From: Hetaerina americana | Lineage: Eukaryota; Arthropoda; Insecta; Odonata; Calopterygidae | Length of the DNA stretch: 64,000 bases | Reading direction: 5' to 3' | Assembly: GCA_022747635.1 (NCBI GenBank) | Contig: JAKTNV010000001.1 | Location: forward strand, 34,987,851 to 35,051,850 | In this document: piece by piece, positions 12,129-26,730 of the stretch | Layout: every line of letters begins with the position of its first letter | How positions within the stretch are numbered: position 1 is the first letter of the stretch | Position numbers and translations under genes: made by a program | The notes under the pieces: model-generated | What the model was told of the DNA's origin: nothing | The model's database searches: none | Seen by the model: only the letters and a program-made list of their open reading frames with translations

Positions 12129-15100
12129 TATGTGGTGAAGAATGATTGCAAGGTTCTGTCCTATCTTTTTTTATAACTCCATATTAGTGCTAAATCTTCT
12201 TTCCACTAACGACTAAGGGGAGAATAGTGAAAAAAATGTTTTGGAGACTGTAGGTTTCGCCAGCTGTTGTATGTGAGTTTGTGGTTGTGGTATTATTTCC
12301 GAGGGGTCCTTCTCGTTTATTCGGTGCGGAAAACTCTTCCCATATTTTTTCTGCCAACCGAAGAGCTTTACTTTGATTGGAATCGCGGCTTAATGCCCCA
12401 CCCCACTTCCGTGGTTGTTAGGCGGTTTTGCAGTAGTCACGTGACCGTTGGACAGGAAAAACTGGAATGGGGGTGGTGCCGGAGGAGTTTCAGAGGCAAA
12501 AGCGAGCCCAAAATATTAAAGGGGGTGATTAAATACAAAATCAAGCGTAACCGATTGAATCGCTCATCGGCTTGCCGTAGGAAGTCTCTCAGCTTTCGAA
12601 GGCACCTGGTTAACCTTGATTGTTGTGCTGTTCCAACCTGAAGTCGTCACAAAACCTTGAGAGTGAGAAAATGTGTGGCGGACAGATGAAACTTGTTGTT
12701 CTTTATTTTGTGGAATATATCCATTGAAAGTAATAACTCATTGCAAAAAATTATATAAATCCACATTTTTTAATGTTTCACAAAAAACTTACTTACACAA
12801 AAAGAATGTATGTATGTTTACAAAAGTAAATTTATTTTTGTGACTGTTTGGGAACGTTTCCCGTGAATAATAATTATTAGCAATAGCTGCATTCGATGCA
12901 ATAATTCTGTAGGTACTAGAAATAAATATTTAATAAATGAAAAAGTCAAATCCAAGTACAAATAGTAGTTTCAAAACAAAGTACAAATGAGATTAGTTGC
13001 CTAACGCCACAAGTCAAAAGGATGGGGTAAAGGGTAAAAAAGGAAAGGGATGAGAAAAGTAAATATGAATATGCGTATACAATAACAAACTGATTTTCTC
13101 CACGAAATAGAATCGCATTTTCATACTTAGATTAGAATGCGTAATTAAAATTCTTCGTTCACAGTTGTGCATCGTTCGGTCAACATTCTTATTATCATTT
13201 AAGAGTTATTATATTTGTTCATGTAAACACGATTCTTTTTAAGTTGTTTATTTCTAATAACTCATAATTTGCATGAAAATTCACTCTTTTATTACATAAA
13301 TGGAATAAAGGAATTTACGAGGAACACACAGAATGAGTATGGAGGAAGAACCTCGTTCCCAGACTAGGATATTGTCCTCCAAAACCGAAGGACTACTGGC
13401 ACTACCGTACTTGAAATCTCGTCGAGACCATAGAGCCATGCGCTGCAAGAATCCCATTTGCAACTCTGTAGCGAGCGGAGAGGAAACAATTTCGGGCAAT
13501 ATTGAGAGGACGTCACCCGAGTTCGGTCATTATGAAAGTAATATCCATGAGCTCATTCCCGAGCCACTTAATTTCTTTCCCTATTTCGAGAAACATGCAC
13601 GCACTTCAGTCATAAAGCCTTTGGGGCAAAAGAATCGCGTATTATGGAACCGGTCGGTATTCGACATAGTAATAAAAATTTGACATGCGTATAGCCTCAA
13701 TCTCAAAAGTTTAATAATTGCAAAAACGGCTACTTTAATTTTGTGCAGGGTACTAATGGGGAAATAACGGGGAACGTTCGTGAAGCCTTTTTGAAAAATC
13801 AGGATTACAAGTCTCTTCACAGGGCAAATATACGCTCAAGCTAGGAAATTCGTTTCCGAGGACGAAAACTAGGAGAGAAATGCAACACATCACACAAATT
13901 TACGCTCACGATTTTGGGATTCCAATCACCGTAAAGAGTTTTCCGAGCTCATTACCATAATAACCATTCATACATTCACAGCAGGAATGCAATTCACGCA
14001 TTTAAATTTTCCGTCACTTGGGTAGGTAATTGAAAAGGAGGCATTCGTGTACCCGGGTTGGAGCTTCACACACCCCCACCCACCTGCCCACATTTAATCC
14101 CGGATAAGCGGGTTGGGGTAAGGGACGTCGCCGTTCCAGCAGCCGAGGATTTCTCGGAGAACATGGGGCTGGTGGGATGGAGGGAAGGGTCGGCCGGTGA
14201 AAGGGATTTCGCAGAGGAGGGAGGCCTTTGCAATTTTCGGGGACAAGTGCACCTACGTGTTCAATGAACGCGCTCGGATTCTCCGACGGCTCTCATCAAC
14301 TGCCCGGTAAATCCTCCCCTACCCCCGGTAACTCTCAGTGAGTCTTCCCTTTTCTTCCTCCATGGCCGGATATTATTTTTTCCCTTCAACCAGGCCGCGG
14401 AACATGCCCACTCGACTCTTTTTTCGATAGAATGTATCGGAATCCAACGTCGTCGTTCCATCCTCCCTCAACCCTCGTCCTCCAATAAACACGCCAATTG
14501 AAATGAGGTGCACTTAAAAGAGAGTGGCTGCTTTATTCGTTGATTACTTGAGAGAAGATCTGGATGCTAATAATAGATAAGAACTATAATAATGTACTGC
14601 TCCCTGTACGCTTTGCACTAATAAATAAAATGGAAATCAATACCTAATTATGGGACTCTGGAATAAGGTGACGCCGTAGGTAACCACCAGAATGGAGGAT
14701 CAAATTCAAAGAATGAAAAGTCGTTGAATAAATTTCCACCGTGCGCATTATTCAGGTGATTTAAAATAGATTGATTGAAAACCTCAAAAAGTCTCCAATG
14801 TGCACAAAAATCTGATTCGTGCTAAGTTTGACCATAGATATAAAAAACAAAATGTCTAATGATAAACATGCAGCATAAAATGTTTGCATTAATCAAAGAA
14901 AAACATTTTACATTGTTTACACACACTTGAAACAGCTATCATATGAAAAATTTACTGAACATTTTTGGGGGTGAGGAATTACAGAAATTAGGAGAGACCA
15001 AAATAACATTGGCCTTCGTATTCTTAAAATGTCACCTTGTTTGGTAAGAAGAATGCGTGATTAATGAGAATTTCAGAACAGCTGAAATGTAATATTCTGA

Positions 15101-18100
15101 AAAAATTAGACAAATAGTTTCGAAAAGATTAATTTTTAAACTCAGAAACTGCAAATTAACTGTGGTAGTCAATTCCGCAGGTTTTGTTAAAGTGATGAAA
15201 CATATTTTTTTCATTCACAGTTTTCCTCAACGAAAATCTTCTACATAGATTATGAAAAATTGTCTCTAGTCCGTTAGAGGCGTTCTACTCTCGCAATATT
15301 GTTTTTATGTATAATTTAGGAAGTATTTAATATTTTTTCAGAGATAAATAAATACATTCAAGCACATGAACTTGTCGGTGAAGAAGTCATATCGGCAGTT
15401 AACGGCTATTTTGAGGAGCAGGACAGATCTTATTATAAAAAGGTATCGAACTAATTGAAAATCGCTCGGAGAGAAATCGCTGTACATAGAGCTGAAAGGA
15501 GATTATGTTGAAAATTAAATACATTTTTTCCAAAACTTTTTGTTTTCTTTATTGGGTAGGGTACTTCTGGGACCACCCTTGTAGAGAGTAGAAATGGCAA
15601 ACTTCTGTTAGCTGAAATACTCTTAATTCGTAAAAGACATGCTCAAAAAGTGTACCCGCCAAAAATAGTCAGTCGTAAGCTAGGGACATATCTCTCTAGT
15701 TTGTGGCTTTGCGTCAGTTACTTGGGAAATGTTTTGGTAGGGAAAACGTCAACTCAAATCGACATGAGCGCGATCGTATTCCAAAATAGAATAAAAAAAT
15801 AATATGTAAAAAATAATTATTATTATTTTATTTGTTTTCATCGCTCTAATTATTTTTTGATACTATATTTTATAAAGTTGCTCCTACGGTTTTTAATCAT
15901 AACGATTGTAGAAAATGATGCAAATTTAAATTTGGCGCGAGAGAAGGAAGAGATAGAAAGGAATCGTGATAAAGAACGTAAGGAAAGACGGAATGGTTAA
16001 GGCAAAAGGTCATTTCGGTAACCCTTTCTTGAATCCTCGCGCGTGTCGTGACGTGGTTTCGATCATGATGAGGGGGGACCACCGTACGGGCTGCTTGGTG
16101 AGGTCGGCTGCCGATTAGGTGGGAAGTCATTGAACTCCCGCATCTGCCCATTTCATGACTCTCCTATCTAACTCCTCATATCTCAGAAACTCTCCACGTT
16201 TTTACCTCCCGGGTTATAGTCGGGATACTGTATTGACGCAGTTCTGATTCATCACCCGCTTTCCATTTGAATTATTCGAACCAATTAGGGTATATGACCC
16301 CAGGTGGTATTCCTCTCCATTTACTCCGCCTCCCAGTTTAAAGACGAACCACTGTAACGAATTACGTACTCCCGTTGTGTGTACATGTATAGCCCCCGTT
16401 ATCAACGATGGATTTCAACCTAATTGATGGTTTCTGACGCATAATGTTCATGTCTTAAACTGCATTTGCCATTCCAAATGTAAAACAAGAACATAGCCTT
16501 CTTTTTTGAGTCAATTCTATTAGAAGAAATTTAGTGATTCGCTCGCAGGTCTTTCAACCTTAACGACTCCTTGGTTTTAATCAAAATGATACATTTAGTG
16601 GATAAAAATGGGGAATATCCACAAAGGATAGAGACACTATTTATCTAGAAAGCTGATATCATTGTTTCAAACTCTACATTTAGAGTAGGAATATTTATTC
16701 AATGTGTTTCAAAAACTGGTTGTTTTACGATTTCAAAATTAGTGTGCATATGTGTAATGGTCGTTTTATGTTCCCTTTAATTTCATATTCTAAACTTGGA
16801 CAATGACTCATGACTACCCATCTGAAAGAACTAGAAGGTCATTGAATAAATAAATATCAATTTATATTTATAATAATGGTATAAATCAACAGCACCTACC
16901 TACAGGCATAATGTAGAGTTATTTGAATGAGCTTAAGATGGTTTGTATCCAATAAAGTTCATAGATTTAAATAGCTTATGCAGGAAATAATGATAGCGGG
17001 AACTTAAATTTAATATTTATTACTACGAATTACTATTGATACTAATAGAATAATAAAATTTCAACAAGAGTTCGGATAAATAATATTAAATGCATGAGCC
17101 CATATTTTAAGATAAATTATTAATGAATACGCTGCTCTTATTTCGGGTATATCCCTACTAAAAACTTAATATATTAGTCTGAGATAATTCTGATAAGAAC
17201 ATACGTTTCATGATGCATATTCATTTGAGTTTGACAGAGAATATCATTTTGAAAACTGTATTGAAGTTCACTTTGGTAAACGCTGAAGTGATAAGGTAAA
17301 AAACACGAGCATAGAGCTTTCAATCAAGTAAGCAATGTGGCAAAGAAATTTATTTTAAAAAACGCTGGAGAAGGAGGCATGTGGTGTTCAAGTACTTTGG
17401 AGAATAGGGCTCCTTAAAATACTTAATAATTTGTTGAGCATGAAATCAAGTTTTCATAGACACGAGGAGCTCAAGCTTGGTTGTAACTTAATGACTCACT
17501 ATTCACGTGGTCATTACTCTGGTGCTGACCCCTGCCATCTGGAAGAACGCATCACGCAATTTAAAAGCGCTTCGTGTGTAGTCTAACCTCCAGGATATAA
17601 TCTTCCTACTGAAGCCTTCAGTGTACACACTCATTGGGAACGCCAGACGTGACATTGAAAGGCAATCTACGTAGTTGACGGCCTGGAAAACATAACCCCT
17701 TATCATGCCTTCGTTTACTTTTGTATCTGCTCGTGTCACTCAAATTTCTTCAGAACATTCTAACGGGGAATCGAATGCTCAGGCTACGAACGTAGGCATG
17801 GTATACATTATGTCGATTGCCGTATTTACGAATTTTTATACCTTGAGGTGTTCTTCTGAGAGGCTCATCGAATATTCTATTTCTTCGTGGCTCACCCACA
17901 TGGTTAAAGGTAAAAAAAGGGAAATATTGAAGAAGCGATTTAAACGTAACACGTATCATTCATTATTTTACGATAGCTTCAGGTTACATTCCTCCTCATT
18001 CTTTTGATTCGTTAATAATTTTTGCGGAAATGAAAAAAATGATATATTAATAATGAAAATGATATTTTACTCCACCTGCGATTATTATTGGGAGGGTTAT

Positions 18101-21100
18101 TTGGTTATTTGTAGCCGTTTGCGCCATAGCACTGAGGAAAATCCTTTATCAGTAATGGCCTAGAGTTAACAAAAGGCGCTGAGGGTTCAAAGATTTTAAC
18201 ATCGCGTCCGATGGACTGAGCACTGCATCCAAAGCTATTTCCTCTTAGAAAGCAAATGGAAAATAAATAGATGGCCACTGAAAAATCCGGTACCACTGAG
18301 ATGTAAACCCACACCCTAAACTTGGTAGTCTACTGGTCAACACGATACTTGGATCAAGCTCATTATAAAATGACCATTGCCCCAGATTGTATGGAGGGTT
18401 CTAAAACGCCTCAAATCTCTCAAATATGTGATATGCACCCGTTCAAATATGTTCTTCATTTCTTCGTACTACATACGTCCTGATTTCATTCTGAGTGACT
18501 TCCATAGCGTAAGGCTTTGTCATCAAAACTGAGTCAAATAAAAATTTTGTACCAATGATAGAATGCTCCAATCATATTGCGTGTGCTTGTGAAGCCACTC
18601 GGAGTATATTAATAGTGAGTACAAATTATCCGTATTGGATATTTTTTTAATAATTAGATGCTTAATAGTTGGTAGAAATAGTCGTGCCTGCATGGGTGAA
18701 ATTTTCAGGGAAGAAATTCACAGTTCTTTGTGGGAAGTATTGACATATGCGGGTGGAAAACATGGGGCAAACCTGAGAGGGGAGTCGAGAAGTGACCTGG
18801 GTCGACTCGGGCGGTCGGTTGGACGATACAAATAAACAAACCTCTTCGTCTTGCATTATGCATTCATGACCCGAGTCCGTGGCGTGGGGCAGTGAGTGGC
18901 TGTGACCGAGATGGGTTTCCTTCTCGGTCCCTTTCCGTGGGAGGGCATTTAAAGACGGACCGCCCTCCCCCCTTCTCTCGTATGTATCAGTTTTCAGATC
19001 TCTCTCTAGTCTTTCCGAAGAGGTTCATGCGACGGGGTCTGCGTCATTGTCCAAGTGCATTTGCCATCCGGTTTAACATGGGAGTGTATCGAAAAACTAA
19101 TTCGCTTAGTATAATTAAATAATAGCATAAAAATAATTTTGGATTGACGAATTATTTATAATACGTATTTGCAACTACTTTTCCCAACATGATTGAGTGA
19201 CAGTGCAAAGTCTCAATATTTCTGAAGGAGCATAAAATCTTTAGGGGGGTTGGTAATAAAAATGTTTGTTTGTTGCCCCGGTTTTAGAACTCATTTCTGC
19301 ATTTGAGTAAAAGCCACAAACTGTAAATCTCTCACAAAATTTTTATTCCAAAGTATTCCATAGAATGATCGTATCTTTCTTGCATATGAGTACTTGAAAT
19401 TAAACACGAAAATCCGCTCGAGTACGTCTTATTTATTCATTTTTTGCAATAAACTTCTACCAGGTTAATGTCAAATTTACGAATTGTAGTCAAAAGAGTT
19501 AACTTGCGTATCTACTTAAATTATTTATTGTATTTTAAGCCATAACGAGAAAATAAAACGTATTCTTAGCGCATTGTAATACATGCTTGTAATACATTGA
19601 AAAGGACTTCGCGGAAACCCAGCCATACCCAAATACTGTTAAATTCTCATATTTCAGCGTAAAACCTTTTCAGAAAAATGTTGCAACGGTAACATAGCGG
19701 ATTCACCCGCTAATTGGCACCCAATGGCAAATACATCGTGGTGAAAAAGTCTTTGCCTGCACTGGATTTTGAACCTGATTCTCTCGATTAACCGTTTCTT
19801 CGAAAACCTATAGCGGTTAAAGATTTTTCCACCGTTAAGTTTTTCGCAAATGCCTCGGAATAAATATTTGTGAATGGGAGGATAGGAGAAAGCTGTTTTA
19901 AAAAACCAAAGGTTTCTCTTGATCTTGGCTTTGCTTTGCAAACACAGTGCCTTTGCGATTCAAAAATTTAGCCACAAATAAATAATTTTTATAAAATAAG
20001 CCATTCACGTTCTCGGGTACCAAAAAAAATTAGAAATATCATTTTTGCTATCATCTTATTTGGTGGAAATTTAAAAGGCTCCTCTAATAGCTCCGTTAAA
20101 ATAAATGTAGACATAATTCAATTGAAAGTTTTTCAATAAAAAAGAGAGGGCGATTCATGCTGTAGATAAGTATTATGAGCCATGAATATATTTTGAAAAA
20201 GACATTCACACTTTTGAAATTTTCAGTAAATGATGTGTCTAAAATGTATGCGAAATTATTTATTTTTTTCAAATTAAGCGAAAAAAACGATACAATGGAT
20301 TCATTATTTACCCATTTTCATGTATAACATTGAAATTCTCCCAAAAATAAAAATGCTTGCATTTATCAGTTATCGATCTCTTCCATTTACCGAATTTTGG
20401 GTAGCCTAACATTGAGGGCATCGACGCTTTTCATCAGAGGAAAAGACTGGTATCCATAACGTCATGAGAATTTTCATCGTATCACCACGACACTGCGTAG
20501 GCCTTCGCTTGCCGAGTCTTTCCCAAAAGATGACGAACTGTTCCCACTTGCCTCTTCCGCAGACGTCACTTGGGAAAATCTCCGATAACGTAGTAGCCAT
20601 TCCCGAGTGGGCGATAAGTTTTTCGGCATTTTTATTTTCCTTTCTTTAGTGAAGGGTTGATTTTAGCAGAAAAGTTGTGCTTTCCAAATACTATTCTTTC
20701 GTCCATTGGCCGAAATCGCGAGGGATATCGAGGTTTTGTGTCAAGATGAACGACCTCATTAAAATGTCTCTTTTCCAAACACAAAATGACTTGCGTGAAG
20801 GTCACCTTGAGCCCAATACGGAGTATGATATTCACATGAAAGTGTAGGGAATACCAACTAGTATTTTTCCCTACACCGCTTGTCTTTTCTCAGAAAGACC
20901 TAATACTACAAAATCCCAAAGCTCAGATGATGGCGAGCTGTCAATACCTGAACGCTCTACTCTTAAGGCCACTGCGCCCTTTGAAATAGAATACATTGCT
21001 ATTGCTCTGGGAGTATAACTTCCTTGTAATGTCTTTTAAAAAAACATAGATTTTCACAACATAATTGGCAGACGTGATTTTCAAGTTAAAAAAATAAATA

Positions 21101-21590
21101 AAATTTTGGTTATTCTGTTATGTTACAAAACAAGAACAAAATCTTTAAATAGACGGGTGTAAACTTGTAACATGCATTATAAAATACAAATTATATGCAA
21201 AGAGTGGCGTTTAAATTAATAAGATTTTCATAAATGCTAAAGTCATTAGGAAAAGACCATAAGCATCAAGCCATAAGGCCACAATTGGGCATTTATAGGT
21301 TAAGTACCGAAAATTTTGCGAAGATTAAATATGAAGTACGTAAATACAGATTTTGTCTCACATTTGTCGAACGGCACTAATCAATTACAATAACACAGTC
21401 CTTTGATAACTGAAATATTACCTTACTTTAGCACTATATGGCATAGATTTTAATAAGATAATAGCTGCAAAGTGAAGAAATTGTTCATGTTTCCGGCATT
21501 TGGGTAAGTGGAAATTTCTGGTTGCGTGTTCTTAGTAACATTTTGGTTGCGTGTACACAATTCTTTCCGCGCCACTTCGACCGTCTCCAT
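12129..21590. other. Long AT-rich noncoding stretch
   Basis: No gene, RNA or transposon could be supported. A GC-richer patch lies at 14040-14480 and smaller ones at about 16000-16140 and 18770-19040. A perfect-ended hairpin at 20842-20876 is listed separately. The longest frames (about 120 codons near 12270-12640 and 13330-13680) show no recognisable domain. Confidence 0.5.
20842..20876. other. Small inverted repeat
   Basis: GTGTAGGGAATAC pairs with GTATTTTTCCCTACAC downstream, apart from a 3-nt bulge, around a short loop. It could be a MITE relic or a chance hairpin. Nothing else identifies it. Confidence 0.45.
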
Positions 21591-21599
21591 GCTTAATTT

Positions 21600-22425
21600 C
21601 CACCAGTTCGTGATCACTCGACTGGGCCCTCTCCCGGATGGATCCCCGTGATCACGTGGGGGCCTCTCCCCACGTGGGGTCGAGGAGCCCTATCACCCTC
21701 CGCCTCCCCCTGCCCATCCGCAGCGCGCCCCGATCGACTCTCCTTCGTTGTGCAATTGAGATTGATCCACGCCAAGGCTTAACAATCCTACTCCGCTGGC
21801 AACCCCCTCCCCCCCCTCTAACCCTCCCCCATTGAAAGTCGGACTCGACGGTAGTTCGGGACGACGGCTGAAACATCCCCCACCCATTACTTTTTCACAA
21901 TCTTCCTTTTTTTTTCATTTTCCTGCCTCCCGACACCCCTCTCTTCCGTCCACTTCACACACGGTGCCACTAGAGAGAAACACAATTGGCGTGGGAGTCG
22001 ATGAGAAGCCGATAGATTCTTTCATTTCCGCTCCACTTCTCCACACTCATACGATCTCCTCGTCCCTCTCTCCGCTTCTCCTAACCGTCCAGCTCTACAT
22101 TCTCCCCTTTTCTCCCTCTCCTTCTCCTCCGATCACTCACTCAGTCCATCCCTCTATCCTTAACTCTCACTTGAGAACCTTCAGTGAGCCACCACTTACC
22201 ACCCGCCCCCCGCCGACACCGCCTCAATTCCATCCGCCCTCCCGCGACTGAACATCCGCCGCCTCGGCGTTGCGACTTTCGGCCGTCAGTAAATGCTTTG
22301 GTGGTGGGGGCTGATGGGTGTTGCGCGTACGCGGGGGTGCCTCTAGAAGTATCCTCGCTGCGTTCGAAGTCCCCGCTAAATATTCGTCGCTCACCTCAAT
22401 TTCATAAATTCTCACGGTTGGTGTA
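21600..22425. other. GC/CpG-rich island, pyrimidine-rich + strand
   Basis: C and T dominate the + strand, with CpG frequent at 21600-21760 and 22190-22390. A 139-codon + strand frame crosses it, but the Pro/Ser/His/Leu-rich translation is typical of a C/T-biased tract. Candidate regulatory island only. Confidence 0.45.
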
Positions 22426-23380
22426 ACTTTTTTCAGGAGACTCGGCTATATAGGGGTTAGCAAATGATCGTTATTAGATAATAAGCAAAAAGTGCATCCC
22501 GAGACGTCCTCGTCTGCAACATCAAGAGAAATTTATGAGGATTAGAGATAAAGTACATATATAGTTGATAATGTTGAATTTCGGGGTAAATAAATTTCTA
22601 AATACGTACTTTCAAAACTATTTGAGAAAAATATTTTTCCGAACAAGTACCTTTCTTTAGAACTTCAATTGTCTAAATGCCTCCCTTTAGGAAGCATAAC
22701 AAAAAGAAAGCGATTGAAAATATCCAAGCTGTGGAAGTACTGTGAATCGTAATTTTTAATATATATGGTTTAAAAAATGCGCAAATTGGGAAATTCAGAT
22801 ACAGAAAACACTAAATATTTTTTCTCGGAGAATCCATTTTTGGGAATAAATGTAAAAGATATGCACTAATATAATTATTAAGAGTGTCACACTCTTTCAT
22901 GAAAGCGTCTTTGCCGCTCACTTTCATCTCCGAATCCATCCAAATCGTAATACAAGGTTTGCCAGAAATAGACTCGTCTCCATCACTCTCTCATTTAATT
23001 TCCTCCAAGGAAATTCACTTACATACTTGAAGTCGATTGGTAGACACACTCGCAGTCATCCTTTTACCCTTCCTAACCATCTTAGCCTGAAACCTATCCC
23101 TCATGTGCGTAGCTACCGGAAACAACCTCACACAAACAACACGCACACTCCCAGGAGAGATCTTCGCCTTAGCCCGCTCTTTTCACGGTTGAATATCATT
23201 GACGTAATAAATTCCTCGGCACACGAAGAACTGTCGGGAAAAGTTATGAGAATAGGAAGATGGGGAAACTATTCTAACGACCGAAATTCCTCCAACCGTT
23301 TGGTGAGAAACTGAAAAGAAAATGAAATCAATGCTTTGCAAGTTTCCCCAAAAATATTTACGCTCCCGTTCCATCTCGCG
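22426..23380. other. AT-rich spacer
   Basis: Nothing was recognised apart from a minimal palindrome at 22881-22897 (8-bp arms). Confidence 0.5.
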
Positions 23381-23990
23381 AGTCTTAAACCTCTTGGCCT
23401 CCTGAATCCTTCTCGAGACTATAAACAACTCAGCCAACGCCCACTCGATCTCCACTCTCTTTCTTTCTTCCTCCGCCTCGCCGCCCAACCCTCCGCCGGA
23501 AGCGCTTCCCTTCCCTCCCGGCCTCCTCCGCCTTGACCTCCCGCTCCCCTTTCCGCATTACCCCTTCGCCCGTTATCTCCCACCGCCACTGCCGCTCTCC
23601 CTCCCCTGCATCCACCCGGCATCCATTTCATTACTCTCCCACCCTCTCCTTCGACCCCCTTCACCTTTTTCTCATTCTTTTGATATCTCATTCTCTTTGA
23701 ACTGGTTCGCTCACGCAAAGTTTCCCGTCCCGACATATAAAAACTCCGTCGTCATCGTCCACGTCGTCGCCTGGGGTTTTGATGGAGTGAGGTCGCGCAA
23801 TTTTCCCCGACTCGGTCCCTTCACGTTTGGAGCGAAGGAGATCATTTTCGGGGGGGGGGGGGACAAATACCCGAATATGTGAAGCCGTTGGTTCGAGTCC
23901 CTCTCGAATTGTGTACGTCGTGACGTGATGCGTGCGGGTGGATCTAGCCTACTGCTCCCGGGCTCGGTATGATTCACCCTCTCTCCTCTG
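23381..23990. other. GC/CpG-rich island with a 13-G homopolymer
   Basis: The + strand is pyrimidine-rich up to about 23690 and more mixed afterwards. A TATAAAA-like sequence lies at about 23738 and a run of about 13 G near 23850. Frames on both strands are open but unrecognisable. Confidence 0.45.
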
Positions 23991-26235
23991 CTTCCCCTGC
24001 TATGTTCCCTAATGTAGGTATACTGGTTCCCTATTTCAGGGACACGGATCTGATTGATAAGATTTAGGCAAAAGGGAGTGAGGGTTTTAGCGTTCGGTAA
24101 ACTTTGTAAACTTGACGGTTGTATCCTCGTAAAATAATAAGCTTAAAAGAAATTTCCAATTAGAACATGTGATCTTCTGGAATTCACGCCGTCTTAATCT
24201 TTTAATGAAATGAAAGCCCTTCTCTCCCCTCTCACCCTCATCTACCGTGATATCCTGCGCCCCTTAGCTATTTTGAGTTTTAGGTTCTCTTTTGGAAGGC
24301 TGTTGTTAACAGATAAAGCTTTGCATAACGAGACCATTTAATCAAAATGTATTTAAGTATTTGCCTTATCACTGTCTCATAGCTATCCCGCCTAAGGAGA
24401 ATGGTTTTTGAACTTAGAAATCGTTCCATTGTATTGCACATTAGCGGATGACGCCGTTAAAAGTTGCTGTCGCGGCATCTCCAGTTTCACCGGCAGTTTC
24501 TTGGAATATTTTTTTGTCTTCGATCCTATTGGAGAACTGAATGTTGAAACCCGTGTGAGTCTAGTAAGTACTAATAACAGCACAGTAAGTCCTTCTCCGC
24601 CAGGCCTCACACCAGCAAAATTTGGCACACTTTTGGTCATTCTTTTTTCGGGGCGGTCTTCAGTTGGATGGAGGGAGGATAATGGATCCAAACCATATAT
24701 TTCATCGCGTTAGATATTATTAAGTACTAAAGTACTTTTGTTTTCACCCACTTTATTCTTCCTGTGTTAATATCAAATATCTTCTTCCTCCTCTTCAATC
24801 GGATAACTGCGATTTATCCGTTCCCTATTCCTTTGGCCTTTCCCGCTTCTAATTGTGATTTCGACGTGGTTGGTCCAGCCTTGCCACCCACAGCGCAACT
24901 TACTCTCAGTCATTTAGCTGAGGATGTTGAGGTCAAGGCCAAATAAGCGGCCTTAGCCGATCAGTAGCGCGTTGAAGGATTTCAGTGCACACAACACCAG
25001 GTAGTGTTAGAGGTACACGCCCCAGCTGCTGTGAAACCGCGAACCCTGTGTTGCGGTTTGCATATCCTTTTACCACCGCTCCAAAGGAGGCAGGCGGGTC
25101 TAAATGAAACGATCCCTGCACCGCACGAAGTCAAAACCTCAAGCCCTCACCTAAATTAGATTTTTACGTTTATTATTTTCTAAGGGCAGGTGGGTTGGTC
25201 TAAAAGTTACGAAAGTATGCTCTAGTAGAAGTGTAAATATTTTTGTAGATCATTTTAATTTTCCGCGGCATGAGTCAAGACAAATAATCAAAGGTGGGGG
25301 CTACTCTGTATGCCAAAGGTTTTCACATATCCACGTTCCAACTCTAACCATACATCGATTTTAATAAATGTCACCAATCCATTTCTACCTAGCCTCTGTT
25401 TTCGGATTTGAAACGTCACTCCGATATTATATATTTTACTATTTTAACGCGGATCTTTCGATGCAGAAAACTAATATGGTTATGATATAAATATTTCCCC
25501 CTTTTCCTTGAGTAGAGTGGTAAAAGCGGGCTCTGAGGAAAGCCGATAAATTTTTCTCCTTCTCTAAAAGTAATATTCTGCAAATATACAGTGTTTAACA
25601 CATATGCCGTTAATTTTAACAGTAAACATGTGAAAACAGAAAATAATATTTAATTTTTGTCCATGGTACCAATTCTTTTTACCAAGTTTTTTATAATAAC
25701 CAACACACACAAGTACTGTCTTCATACCTAGAGCTGTACTCCAATAGATAAGAGAAAAATCAGTTGGCTGATTACTTGGAATAAACTGTCTAGTAAAGAT
25801 TAGTATGTTATTAAATGCACGAGCATCTTGTATACCTATTACCCAAATCGTCTCTACGAGAGCCTACTACCCAGAAGTTGGTGCGTACCTTTCCTCGCAA
25901 AATATGTTGGTTCTCCAGCGTCCCTTCTTCCAATTGTAGTAATTTATTCTGCACGTCCCCTGTCCCATTCCTTTAATTCTGTTGACCTTCCCTCCCCCCT
26001 CTTGCCATTCAAACAGATGGGGGTACACTTGACATGGGAACGCGTCCATCGACGGTGAAAGTATACGCAGTGATTCTTCCTCTGAATTTAAAACACCTAC
26101 GGAACCGAGTTTGCATGATTTGGTTGGTGAACCGAATTGCCGCGGCGGAGAGAGAGAGAAAGGTTCGCGGCAAAGAAATAAAATTAAAAAATAATAGTCC
26201 TCCTCTTCACCGTTGGAACAGTCGATAAATCCTCA
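23991..26235. other. AT-rich noncoding sequence
   Basis: No gene or transposon was recognised. Both strands are open for about 100 codons at 24392-24713, but neither translation resembles a known family. The segment 24940-25140 is GC-richer. Confidence 0.45.
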
Positions 26236-26730
26236 CGGCGCGAGTTGAATTAGTGACCATACCGGTCCCGTAGACCCCACATTCGACCGCCCGCTCTTTC
26301 TCTCCTCCTCCATTCCGTATTGCTTGTCCGTCTCCTCCTCGCCCTCCACGTTTACCTTTCCTCGCTTCTCTTGCTGACTCCTCCTCCCACTCGGCCGTGT
26401 CTGTGCTCGAGGGAAGCCATCAAAAATACTGTCCTTCTCTCCCGGAGCCCATCCAGAGGCGGGGGAGGGGAGGGGGAGGAGGACGAAGAGGAGGCGGCCC
26501 CTTGCCCTCGCCCTCCTGTTCCCATTCCCTCTCGCTGAGTGCTCCACTCAGAACCTGGCGCGCATCCAACGGGGAGCGACCGGTACCATAAACATCTCAT
26601 TCCTCCTCTCGCCCCCTCCCTCCCTTCATAGGCCCCTTAATCTCCATTCCTTTCCCTCTCTCCCGATCTCTACATCTACGTGGTACCCTACAAGCCACCG
26701 CTAGTGTGTGCGGCAGGGGAGCATTCCACG
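26236..26730. other. GC/CpG-rich island
   Basis: A compact island, pyrimidine-rich on + except for a G-rich stretch at 26455-26495. Several overlapping frames give low-complexity Arg/Gly/Ser/Pro translations. No domain was recognised. Confidence 0.45.

Noticed and set aside
18104..18225. A-box-like GCTCAGTCCATCGGACGC on the minus strand
   Set aside because: The only B-box-like string downstream matches poorly and is about 9 bp away, far too close for a tRNA or tRNA-type SINE.
19740..19800. B-box-like GGTTCAAAATCC on the minus strand
   Set aside because: It has an extra A in the box and no A box at suitable distance; no second copy in the window.
24392..24713. About 100 codons open on both strands
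   Set aside because: Neither translation resembles a known protein and no splice or start context favours one strand.
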